From positions 30,415,391 through 30,479,390 of the forward strand of contig OZ022351.1 of the NCBI GenBank assembly GCA_963989245.1: a stretch of 64,000 nucleotides of DNA. The letters run 5' to 3'. Shown in pieces: positions 22,201 through 32,670 of this stretch. Source of the DNA: Nansenia antarctica. Taxonomy: Eukaryota; Chordata; Actinopteri; Argentiniformes; Microstomatidae. The notes beneath the pieces are model-generated. The model did not search any database and was not told where the DNA came from. It worked only from the letters and a program-made list of their open reading frames with translations. The position numbers were made by a program, and so were the translations under genes. Every line of letters starts with the position of its first letter. Within the stretch, counting starts at the first letter, position 1.

Positions 22201-24552
22201 CTCTACACTAGAGAACTCTACTGTGACCTCCCAAACAGCCAAGAATCTTGGGGTGATCCTTGACAACCCCTTATCCTGTGCGGCAAACATCACAGCGACA
22301 GCACGCATAGGATACATCCATTCCTCACCAGAGAAGCAGCACAACTCAACTCACCAGACACTTGTGATCTCCCGCCTTGACTAACGCAACTCACTCCTGG
22401 CCGGGCTCCCCACCTCCGCCATCAGACCTCTGCAGTTCATCCAGAATGCTGACGCCCGTCTGGTATTCAACCTCCCCAAATGTTCCCTTGTCACCCCTGT
22501 CCTTCACATCTTTCACTGGCTCCTGGTACCACATCACATTAGGTTAAAGACCCTGTTGCTCGCCTACTGGGCGGCAAAGGGATCAGCCCTTTTCTCCCTG
22601 CAAAGCAATGGTCAGCCATCAAACACATGCCGGTTCACTCCGCTCTTCCACCTCTGCTGGCCGACTGGCACCACCGCCTCTATGTGAATGCAGCTGTCAC
22701 GCCACTGCTATCAGAACTGCACAGTCTCACTACCTATCTTCTGCCATAGATCTGAACTGTCCCTCCTGACACCTCTCCCTCTATTCCCCTGTACAGTTTC
22801 TCTACTGTTAAAAGTAATTCTTCCTTCTTCTAGTATTTTGACTGTCACTGGCCCGAACGTTACTTTTTACTTTTTCTTGCAATGACTGATGACTAGATGA
22901 CTTCGCTTACTTAGAAAAATGTACTTGATGTAAGTTGCTTTGGATAAAGGAGTCTACTAAAAGCCAAAAATGTAAATGTAATGTTATTTCCAATCACAAC
23001 AATTTGTGAAAAATATTATTATTCTTTTTAGGCTACTTTCCTCTCTGTTTTGCACAAGGAAAAATGTGTTTGTAACCCTGTATATGTTCCTATTCTCACA
23101 GACTCCAACCCAGGTTCAGACAGCGAGCCCAGCTCCACCACATCAGGAAACCATAAACAACAAAGACGGGGAAAAAACCACTGTATGGACTGCGGCAGTA
23201 GATTCTCTGAGCCAGAAGATTTGAGAAGACACTCTTGTAGTACTACAAGCAACCTCACAGAACGTCAGAGAAAACACACTGGAGAGAAACTATATCACTG
23301 CTCCCAGTGTGGAAAGAGTTACAGTTATGCATTACAATTTAAGAGGCATCAGAGGATACACACAGGAGAGAAGCCATACCAGTGCTCCCAATGTGAGAAG
23401 AGTTTCAGTCTAGCAGGATACCTGAAGAGGCATCAGAGACTACACACAGGAGAGAAACCATACCAGTGCTCCCAATGTGAGAAGAGTTTCAGTGTAGCAG
23501 TATACCTGAAGAGGCATCAGAGACTACACACAGGAGAGAAACCATACCAGTGCTCCAACAGCGAGCCCAGCTCCACCACATCAGGAAACCATAAACAACA
23601 AAGACGGAACCAAACCCACTGTATGGACTGCGGCAGTAGTTTCTCTGAGCCAGAGGATTTTAGAAGACACTCTTGCAGGCCCCGTCCTCCCTGCTTAGTT
23701 TGCAGTAAGAGTTTAATTTGTCCAACTCACCTTGAATCACACCCACAGACTCACACAGGAGAAACACTATACCTATGCTCCCAGTGTGGGATGACTTTTA
23801 GTACTACAAGCAACCTAACAGAACATCAGAGAAAACACACTGGAGAGAAACCATATCACTGCTCCCAGTGTGGGAAGACTTACAGTTATGCATTACAATT
23901 TAAGAGGCATCAGAGAGTACACACAGGAGAGAAGCCATACCAGTGCTCCCAATGTGAGAAGAGTTTCAATCGGTCAGACTACCTAAAGTCACATCAGAGC
24001 ATACACACAGGAGAGAAGCCATACCAGTGCTCCCAATGTGAGAAGAGTTTCAGTGTAGCAGTATACCTGAAGAGGCATGAGAGAGTACACACAGGAGAGA
24101 AACCATACAAGTGCTCTGAATGTGGGAAGAGTTTCAGTCTAGCAGTATACCTGACGAAGCATCAGAGAGTACACACAGGAGAGAAACCATACCAGTGCTC
24201 CGAATGTGGGAAGATTTTCAATCAGCAACAACACCTTAGGCGACATCAGAGAATACACACAGGAGAGAAACCATATAGCTGTTCCCAGTGTGAGAAGTCT
24301 TTCCGTATTGAAAGCACCCTAAAGGCACACCAGAGAATACACACAGGAGAGAAACCATACCACTGCCCCCAGTGTGGGAAGAGTTTCAATCAGAAACAAC
24401 ACGTTAAGCAACACCAGAGAACTCACACAGGAGAGAAACCATACCAGTGCTTCCAATGTGAGAAAAGTTTCAGTTCACGAGAAATCCTAAAAAAGCATCA
24501 GGGAAGACACAATGGAGAGAAACCATACCAGTTCTCTAAAGTAAGTGACTAA
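19217..24552 (+). CDS. C2H2 zinc-finger protein, gene 1 (three exons)
   Basis: Probable nuclear DNA-binding regulator of about 625 aa. Exons 19217-19387, 19834-20089 and 23102-24552 join in frame (phase 0, then phase 1) with donors GTTAGT and GTAAGT and acceptors TTGCAG and TCACAG. Exons 1 and 2 are duplicates of each other (DEPESTES, QWGPEMV, KLEEEDVEENGV) and give an acidic leader. Exon 3 begins DSNPGSDSEPSSTTSGN and encodes 13 complete C2H2 fingers with HTGEKPY linkers, plus two degenerate ones (HCMDCGS..FSEPED). The exon's first part is repeated inside it from 23559. Intron 2 is filled by a Tc1 relic and two LINEs. The tail KPYQFSKVSD contains a donor-like AAAGTAAGT before the stop, so another 3' exon is possible. 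No orthologue is assigned. Confidence 0.85.
20140..21600 (-). mobile_element. Tc1-type transposon relic split by a LINE
   Basis: Right part (21547 to about 21003, minus): MPRGKEISEDIRKRLVRAHQ, an in-frame stop after FELH, VRQIIYKWRAFN, STIRRTLNQNGFRGR, then MPEGFWKSILWTDKFK and a broken end NSQA. Left part (about 20293-20140, minus): MNSEVYQEIF and a damaged downstream stretch. The domain between them (HGGG.. region) is missing and a LINE sits at the junction. Terminal repeats not identified. Dead copy inside intron 2 of zinc-finger gene 1. Confidence 0.85.
20291..20997 (+). mobile_element. 5'-truncated LINE, (CATT)n tail
   Basis: Starts in the thumb region (MTFYRGAVESILTYGI, ALQRVVRTAQKITGAPLP) and ends in a 3' UTR with ACCAGGGGAGCCACCCCTCC and (CATT)n. 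Same family as 25.9, 43.4-43.7 and 62.9-64.0 kb. ATTCATG on both sides (20288 and about 20996) is a probable target duplication overlapping the tail repeat. L2/CR1/Rex group; clade not fixed. Confidence 0.85.
21640..22975 (+). mobile_element. L2-type LINE, reverse transcriptase part
   Basis: Frames read LDPHQSGFKAGHSTETALLG, LIVLDLSAAFDTVNHQILLS (the first RT aspartate motif), a degraded second motif (CYTDDTHLF), SRLD*RNSLLAGLPT and LQFIQNADARLVFNLPK. It closes with GCTTTGGATAAAGGAGTC and AATGTAAATG, a classical L2 tail. Several stops; 5'-truncated. Confidence 0.88.
22186..22226. repeat. Short 15-bp tandem triplication
   Basis: GAGAACTCTACACTA repeated nearly three times inside the LINE; encodes NSTLENSTLENST. 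Confidence 0.85.
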
Positions 24553-25136
24553 AACACAACTCTGCTTACTTTGTCTTACTCATGACTGCACGCTTTAAGA
24601 GTTTTTGTTCCTGGGTAGGCCTAAATGTAACTATATTTTCACATCGGCAAGGCTCTGTGCCGGTTCCGGTTCCCATTCTGGAGTCTCAGAACTCTGGTGC
24701 TTTCTGGCAAACCAGCCCGCGTTCTTACCAGTTTAAGTGGAAGCACAACATCTTCAATGTTGGGTGACGAGGGGGTGGGATTAACAAAAATGTCACAACA
24801 AGATGGCGGCTACTTCACTGGAAATTAGGATAATATCTTCCACAACAGTATCTAAATTAAACACTATTTTCTATGGAAAAAAACAAGCCACTTTCTAAAT
24901 GTGTTCTCTTACGAAGTTCGCGTTCGCAATGAAACTTTGGATAATTTGTTTAATCACTAATGATTAGTAGATTACATTTTGTCTCATTCCTTCTTGCTAG
25001 TCTTCACAGCCTAGAATATGACACATATGACACTGATAACATCATGGTTTTAGTTTTTGGTGCTCGCTTGAGAACCACTGTTTTCTGATTCCCGCTGCAA
25101 ACCAACTTTTCAGGTTCCGAACTTAGGCCGATATAA
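24553..25136. other. No gene seen
   Basis: Unassigned sequence 3' of zinc-finger gene 1; I find no poly(A) signal I would assign to that gene. Confidence 0.4.
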
Positions 25137-25200
25137 TTTTAATTTTAATAATTTTGCCATTTAGCAGACGCTTTTATCCAAAGCTATCCAATGCTCTCAA
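25137..25200. repeat. LINE/SINE tail fragment
   Basis: TTTGCCATTTAGCAGACGC and TTTTATCCAAAGC match the tail at 33440-33480. Confidence 0.7.
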
Positions 25201-25300
25201 TGTGAGAAGAGTTTCAGTCAAGCAGGAAACCTGAGGAAGCATCAGAGAATACACACAGGAGAGAAAACATATCAGTGCTCCCAGGGTGGTCCAAATTTGT
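25188..25300 (+). pseudogene. Orphan zinc-finger fragment
   Basis: CSQCEKSFSQAGNLRKHQRI followed by HTGEKTYQCSQGG. One complete finger and the start of another whose second cysteine is lost (GGTGGTCC). It is abruptly joined to the SINE-like tail on its left. Probably a leftover of a finger array, on the same strand as gene 1. Confidence 0.85.
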
Positions 25301-25889
25301 AATGCTTCCATAGGTTCCTTGAAAGACGCTATGTAAATGTATGATATTAGTTGAGGAGGAGACAGTGATAAGGGTCTAAGTCATCAGGTAGGCTGTTTTT
25401 TCTCCATCTCCTCTCATCCGTCCTAAGCTCTATTCTGCAAGCTTGTAGGTATTCAGAGAGCCAAGGAACATGTGGTGAGGATTATGTTGGCTTCGAGTCT
25501 TCGGGTCTCAGTACAGACCAACAAAACCACAGACACGTTATGGATAGAATTAATGATGTTTTTATTTCATCACACGCATTCCTCATTTATGAGGATATTG
25601 ATGATGTCAAGCGGCTGTTGTTCAATGACTGATGATGACAGTGACAGAATGATTGTTTGTGTTAATATTGTTATTATTATTGTTGTTGTTATTATTAGTA
25701 TTATACGTGTCACTGCATTGGAGATAGAAATGTACAGTCAAGAACCAAGCTGTTTCTCTTCATTAAAAAGATTCATATTACATCTGTTTTCTAGTTGTAT
25801 GTGCTATACAGATACAGTTTTACCCTGTTGATAACCATCTACCTCAGGAAGGCAGGAGGGCAACTCACCCACAGTGAGTGAGAAATGAT
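25301..25889. other. No gene seen
   Basis: Unassigned, with a (TTG/TTA)n stretch near 25660-25710. Confidence 0.4.
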
Positions 25890-26065
25890 GTCTGTCTACC
25901 TGTGACATGTAAACCAGCTCCTTCCCTTTTTGCGATTTTTTTTTTTTTACGTTTTTTTTTTTCCTTTCCTAACACCAGGGGAGCCACCCCTCCTAAATTT
26001 CGTTGTTTGGTACCTGTACTATAGCAATGACAATAAAGACCATTCATTCATTCATTCATTCACAC
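25890..26065 (+). mobile_element. LINE 3' UTR, (CATT)n tail
   Basis: GTAAACCAGCTCCTT, a T-rich tract, ACACCAGGGGAGCCACCCCT and (CATT)n; same family as 20.9-21.0 kb. Confidence 0.85.
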
Positions 26066-26069
26066 AATG

Positions 26070-27530
26070 AAGATAGTTTCTCTAGATATCTGCACCTGCA
26101 TTGCTCAATTGTATCTTGCCTTATTGTGTCCTCTTTCCTTTTTTTCCATTGCCATTTTGTTTTCTCTTGCTGGTGCAATATCTTTTTTTGCTTTTAAATG
26201 ATTTTTCATAGCTTTTTTTTGTATTGTAATCTCTTTACTAATATATAATGGGATGTAATAAAAACAGGAAAATGGCATTGGCCTACTTAGGGCGTTTTTG
26301 ACCCTGTCACATATTGCCACACTTTACTTTCAGTTCAGCAGAATGGTTTGTTTCTTCACTTTGAGTAAAGCAATATTCCACACTTCTATCTGTGCGATAT
26401 CCATAGTAGCAAGGACAACACAGCAGTATCACATGGGTGGGAGAGCGAGGCTAGGGTACAGATGTCCAGCTAAGGTAAGGCTGTTACACAAATAAAAGTA
26501 TTAAAAATGGATTGCTTCAACAACTTGCATCCAATTCCCAATACCTGTATTAATCTAGTTGAATGAATATGAATATAAAGTCATCAAATATAAAAATATA
26601 TATTTCGTCAATGACTAAAACTACTCAAATGGTTTTGAGTTTTGACTAAAACTAGACTTTCATTGACTAGACTTAACTAGAATAAAACTAAGATGGATGA
26701 AAATGACTAAATGTGACTAAGACTAATGTTCATTTTCGTCTAAAGACTAAGACTAAATGTAAATTAGCCTGCCAAAATTAACACTGATGATAATGAATGG
26801 GGAACAGTTGAGGGAGTTTCAGAGTAGCAGAATTAAACTTTAAACATGTGTGGTGTTGGAATAAAGAGACACAGTACAAAACAACGGAACTGGGATTCAA
26901 ACTTGGGTACCTCGCTGGAACCTGAGACATGAGAGTATATTTGGAAAAAAAACTCCAACAAATTGATTAATTAACACTGTATACAATGATTATATTTTAC
27001 ACCGGTTTGACTCAACAAAATGAATGCATCAAATCTGACCTTGTAATCAGGTGAAGGGAACCTTTTTACCACATAATATGGTCTTGCGATTATATTAGTT
27101 CTGTCAATCGATTAACATTTGTATTTACTTGTATTTTTGAGGGGAGATAAAACAAAAACATGTGTGGTGTTGGAATAAAGAAATGCATGACAAATTGATT
27201 AGAGGAATCAGCTTTTATGTTTTCAGTCAGATTATACATACTCTCTGCAATGTAATACTTCCATAACATACAGGTTGGAGGTAGGCAGCTACATGCATGC
27301 TAATGTAAAAGAGGCGCCATCTAGTGATCTTTGTGCGTCAGTAACAGCGTCCCATTCTAAAGACTAGATGGTGCTTCTAGTGTTAATTTGATCAATACAT
27401 TCCTTAAGGGAGTCTATTGGTGCACAATCATCTATACAAACACATACTAGTTTTATTTAATAAACCTGTTATGTCAGATAAAAAAGACTGGTTCTGATTA
27501 AATATAGATTTCTGGTAAAAAAAAAAAAAA
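26070..27530. other. No gene seen
   Basis: AT-rich DNA. 26610-26780 is a degenerate GACTAAAACTA-type repeat. No coding content is supported. Confidence 0.4.
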
Positions 27531-27534
27531 ATAT

Positions 27535-27585
27535 ATATATGATGGCACAAGGGGTTCACATACTTTCAAGCATCACTGTATATCT
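27535..27585 (-). repeat. Tc1-like terminal repeat, single end
   Basis: CACATACTTTCAAGCATCAC followed by TGTATA resembles the outer end of fish Tc1 inverted repeats. I did not find the other end. Confidence 0.45.
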
Positions 27586-27662
27586 GGGGTTCTCAAACGT
27601 ATTACTCAAAGGTCCGCATCTGATTTTTAGTTGAAAAAAGGTCTGGAACGATTGGTGATAAC

Positions 27663-29736
27663 CAGTGGCGGCTGGCCAATAGAGGGCGCTGGGGCGCCGC
27701 CCCCACCTTCACTTCCTAGTTGCGATTTGTAAAAGTTTTTTTTAAATAAACATTGTTTATTCACAAAATGCGGCTGATATTCTGTCGGCGCCTGTCAGCA
27801 TTCATTAAAAATCCTCCAATACAATAAACATTTTATCTGTGTGTGTGTAAAATTCACTGTTAAAATGCATAGGGGAGGAGTCGGGGCGCCGGCCGAATGC
27901 AAGTCTATGGCAGGCCAAATACTTTTCGCTTACATGTGAGCTGTAGCAGCGCTCCAATTGGCTGTCTCCTATTTCCCAGCGAGAGCAAGATTACTAGCTA
28001 GATTACATCATATCCGGATGGAGGGGGAGGGATCTCCGCCATAGCCAATTGATCGTCCAGATGGAGGAGGGGGAGGCAACTCCCCATAGCCAATTGTAGA
28101 CCTCATTACTGTTACGTGACTTTGGCGCCTCACTTTGAAAGTGAAACAATGGAGGCAGCTGCATGTTCTACTGGGAGAAGTGCTTCTGAACTAAAAGACA
28201 ATTCGGTTGGGTCCAAGCAGATGCTGAACGGCACCATGGTCCACGAGGTCCACGATGTACACGCCGGTCCCAGCTTTTTAAAAAGTGTGAATATTCACTA
28301 CGAGTTCGCAAGCTAGCATTAGCATTAGCGTCGGTGTAATCCTCCTGTCTGAGTAAGTGCATATATAAATAAGTACACTCATGTCTACATGTTTTTGTTG
28401 GACTTGATATCAGAATATTTGATATTTATACAATTGTTAATGTACATTGTTAGTGCCGCTGCCTTTGACATCACAAAGCAACATTTCTTCTTTTAATAGT
28501 TTGCTTCTGTACAGTAAATACCAGAGAGATGTTGATTACATTTTCCTAACATGTGATGATCAAAATATGCTACAAAAGTTCACATCTATATATCATGTTG
28601 GAGCTTATCTCCTAAAGTACACCGGCGTGTAGTGTAGCCCGATAAAGATATGAGAAGCAATTTTATTTTTCAATGATTTTTATTTTTTAGATGGATTTTG
28701 ATTAATCATCAAAAGCCTTAACAACTCTGGAAGACTTGTTTCTGACCTGGTTTGGTGGAGTTGGACAGTGTTGTTTTTCTTTTCTTTTTTGTTTGTTAGT
28801 CTAAATGTGTGTGTGTGTGTGTGTGCGTGCATGTGTGTGTGTCCTACAGTAATCTGTATCTGTGTGTGTGTCCTTCAGTAGTCGGTGTGTGTGTGTGTGT
28901 GTGTGTGCGCACGCGTGCGTCAGTGCATGCGTGTCCTACAGTAGTGTGTGTGTTACATTTACATTTTTGACATTTAGCAGACCAATTTATCCAAAGCGAC
29001 TTACAACTAATACATTTAAGGGAAGTCATCATAAGAAATACTAATCTATGCTAGGACCAGGTGTGTCCTACAGTACACTATATGAGAGAGTGCGTGTGTG
29101 TGTGTGTTTATAGTAATAGCCCATACCTGTGGCGCCTGCTTGACCTGTTCCTCTCACAGCAGGATAATGGGCCTGTAGTCCAATGCCTTTATGATCACTA
29201 CACGTCACGACTAGAAGAGATATGTGCATGGTTTTCAGAGAGGTGGTGTCAGAGAGGTGAGGTGGTGTCAGAGAGGTGAGGTGTCAGAGAGGTGTGGTAA
29301 TTGAATAGCACTCTAAGTGCTACTGTTTAAGACAGTTACGAATAGCACTCTAAGACTTACAGAGTGTAATAGAGTTTTTGTGAGTTAATCACAAAGGTAT
29401 TTCCTGTCACTTGTTGGGGAAACCAGTGACACGGCACTGTCTCATGTCAAGTCTTCGTTTAGAAAGCTAATATAAACAATATTGAAAGCTAATATATATA
29501 CATAAGATTTGTAAATATTTGTTCCTTATTTGCCAGCCATATACTTAGCAACCTGTCCGATACATCATAATGTACGTACATTATATTTTTGTTGTGTTTG
29601 CAGTTTGCCCTTTAATACAAGTTATATATATATATTCTCATGCTAAAATCCAGATTTTAAAGTTGATATTCTTCCCCGTGGAGCATGCCCCCATAACCTG
29701 TGCCCCACCCAACATTTTTATCACCAGCCACCACTG
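27663..29736. mobile_element. Non-autonomous hAT transposon, 2.07 kb
   Basis: Ends CAGTGGCGGCTGG (27663) and CCAGCCACCACTG (29736) are inverted. Exact 8-bp duplication GTGATAAC at 27655-27662 and 29737-29744. No transposase is present. Inside are GGGCGCCGCCCC-rich DNA near the left end, a short ORF at 28149-28316 (MEAAACSTGRSASE, no known motif), (TG)n tracts near 28806 and 28886, a SINE-type tail at 28958-29040 and AGAGAGGTG repeats near 29240-29295. Confidence 0.9.
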
Positions 29737-29749
29737 GTGATAACAATAT

Positions 29750-30090
29750 TATTTAATCAGCTCACTTATAAGCAAAAGTTCAAGACAGTTCACTCAAGTT
29801 CAAGACAGTCAAAATACATATTGAGACTATTTGGGGCAATGTGGCTATTTAATGTTATGTATTAACAGAATAAATCAAAACATACATTTAATGTTTGTAA
29901 ACATGAACAAGAAAAGCTTGCCTTTATAAATTATGCAAATCAATCCTACTCATGTTACCAAGCAAGCAAAAAGCAAGAAATCAAGCTTGTTGATTTACTT
30001 TCTAACCAGCTTGCCATGTTAACATTAACTGTGGCTATGTTCTGTTTAATATTGAAAAAAAACAACTCCTTCAAACAGAGTAAAAAGCTC
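29750..30090. other. No gene seen
   Basis: AT-rich, no recognisable element. Confidence 0.4.
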
Positions 30091-30094
30091 TGCC

Positions 30095-30163
30095 AGGATT
30101 TGAACCCCGATCTCCAGTTCACTAGACAGGAGCTCTACACAACTTAGCCACGGGGGCAGTGTG
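30095..30163 (-). repeat. tRNA-derived sequence (A-box/B-box like)
   Basis: On the minus strand GTGGCTAAGTTGTGTAGAGC resembles an A box and GGGGTTCAAATCCTGGC a B box, correctly ordered. The acceptor stem does not pair and no proper anticodon arm is seen, so this is a tRNA pseudogene or SINE head. Confidence 0.5.
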
Positions 30164-30634
30164 AACTTGGCAGCAACAACACACAACATTTTCTCCAACA
30201 GTTAATGTCACCCTGACAACGAGGTCAACGTTAGAGAAACAAGTCACATTAAAACCACATTAGTCTGGGGACAGGATCGCTGTGAATGATCTCCAGCTAC
30301 ACTGTATATTCAACATCACTAACAACTTCCTTTCAAAAATGTATTTCAAAATAGAAAACATTACACTTCATAACATATTGTATTCAAAACACAAGACATG
30401 GGCTGGGTCCATATTAACTTTCCGTTCCATCCGCATGCAGACTGTGGTGACTTTGAGAAGCCCTGCTGTATAGCATACCAGAATGTTACAAAATGTTACA
30501 AAAAGTGCTTCTTTACACAATAACAATGTTTTTTTGAAATAAAAATAATGCCTCTGTTGAAAGATTGAGCAAGGACAATGAAAATTCTTCAGAAAATACA
30601 TCCTTTGCTCAGTGCAATGCTGATAGTTTGAACA

Positions 30635-32670
30635 TCACAGCGGCAGCACACTCCTGCAGATTCCGCTTCTCTGGTGCTTCTTCAGGCCTCCTAATTGACT
30701 GAAACTCTTCTCACATTGGGAACACTGAAACGGTTTCTCTCCTGTGTGTATTCTCTGATGTGTCCTTAGGTTTTGTTCCTGATTAAAACTCTTGCCACAC
30801 TGGGAGCACTGGTATGGTTTCTCTCCTGTGTGAATTCTCTGATGTATCTTTAGATTTTGTTCCAGATTGAAACTCTTCCCACACTGGGAGCAGTTATATG
30901 GTTTCTCTCCAGTGTGTATTCTCTCATGTTTTGTTAGGTGCCCTGCATCATTGAAACTCTTATCACACTGGGAGCACTGGTATGGTTTCTCTCCTGTGTG
31001 AATTCTCTGGTGTCTAGTTAGGAGTCCTGCTTGATTGAAACTCTTACTACATATGGAGCAATGGTATGGTTTCTCTCCTGTGTGTATTCTCTGATGCTTC
31101 TTCAGGTCTCCTGATTGATTGAAACTTTTCACACATTCGGTGCACTGGTATGGTTTTTCTCCCGTATGTAGTCTCTGATGCTTATTCAGGTCTCCTGATT
31201 GATTGAAACTCTTTTCACAATGGGAGCACTGATATGGTTTCTCTCCTGTGTGTATTCTCTGGTGTGTCTTTAGGGCATGTGCATGAATGAAACTCTTCCC
31301 ACATTGGGAGCACTGGTATGGTTTGTCTCCTGTGTGTATTCTCTGATGTGACCTTAGGTTTTCTGACCGATTGAAACTCTTCCCACAATGGGAGCACTGG
31401 TATGGTTTCTCTCCTGTGTGTATTCTCTGATGCTTATTCAGGTCTCCTGCTTGATTGAAGCTTATCTCACAGTGGGAGCAGTGGTATGGTTTCTCTCCTG
31501 TGTGTATTCTCTCGTGTGTCTTGAGGGCTCCTGCATTAATGAAACTCTTCTCACATTGGGAGCAGTGGTATGGCTTCTCTCCTGTGTGTATTCTCTGGTG
31601 TAGTGTTAGGCGTCCTACTTGATAGAAGCTCTTCTCACATTGGGAGCAGTGGTATGGTTTCTCTCCTGTGTGTATTCTCTGGTGTGTACTTAGGTCTTGT
31701 TCCTGACTGAAACTTTTCCCACACTGGGAGCACTGGTATAGTTTCTCTCCTGTGTGTATTCTCTGGTGTCTAGTTAGGTGTCCTGCTTGATTGAAACTTT
31801 TCCCACACTGGGGGCACTTGTATGGTTTCTCTCCTGTGTGTAGTCTCTGATGCTTGTTCAGGGCTCCTACTTGACTGAAACTCTTCTCACATTGAGAGCA
31901 CTGGTATGGTTTCTCTGCTGTGTGTATTATCTGATGTGTCCTTAGTTCTTGTTCCTGATTGAAACTTCTCCCACACTGGGAGCACTGGTATGGTTTCTCT
32001 CCTGTGTGAATTCTCTGGTGTCTAGTTAGTTGTCCTGCTTGATTGAAAGTCTTACTACACTGGGAGCAATGGTATGGTTTCTCTCCTGTGTGTATTCTCT
32101 GATGCTTCTTCAGGTCTCCTGATTGATTGAAACTTTTGTCACATTCGGTGCACTGGTATGGTTTCTCTCCCGTGTGTATTCTCTGATGTATCCTTAGATT
32201 TTGTTCCCGGTTGAAAGTCTTCCCACACTGGGAGCAGTGATATGGTTTCTCTCCCGTGTGTATTCGCTGATGCTTCTTCAGGTATCCTGCTTGACTAAAA
32301 CTCTTCTCACATTGGGAGCACTGGTATGGTTTCTCTCCTGTGTGAATTCTCTGGTGTTCCCTAAGGTGTTGTTTCTGATAGAAACTCTTACCACACTGGG
32401 AGCACTGGTATGGTTTCTCTCCTGTGTGTATTCTCTCGTGTGCCTTTAGGTGTCCTGTATGATTGAAACTCTTACCACACTGGGAGCACAGGTATGGTCT
32501 CTCTCCTGTGTGTATTCTCTGATGTAATTTTAGGCTAGTTGTTCTACTAAATCTCTTGCCACACTGAGAGCAGGGGTTTGTTTTCTCTCCTGAGTGTCTG
32601 TGTTGTTTATGGTTTCCTGATGTGGTGGAGCTGGGCTCGTGGTCTGAACCTGGGTTGGAGCTCTGCTCAT
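30635..32670 (-). CDS. Finger exon of zinc-finger gene 2
   Basis: Opens after the acceptor AATTCTTACAG with DEQSSNPGSDHEPSSTTSGN, the same entry as gene 1, then 23 consecutive fingers with no gap, stop TGA at 30635. Finger types recur: NQSGDLKK, NQAGxLTR, xEQxLRxH. Single linker changes are HTAEKP (near 31920) and HTGDKP (near 31325). This uninterrupted, homogenised array suggests recent finger duplication. Confidence 0.92.

Noticed and set aside
30095..30163. Functional tRNA gene
   Set aside because: A and B boxes are suggested, but the acceptor stem does not pair and the anticodon arm is poor.
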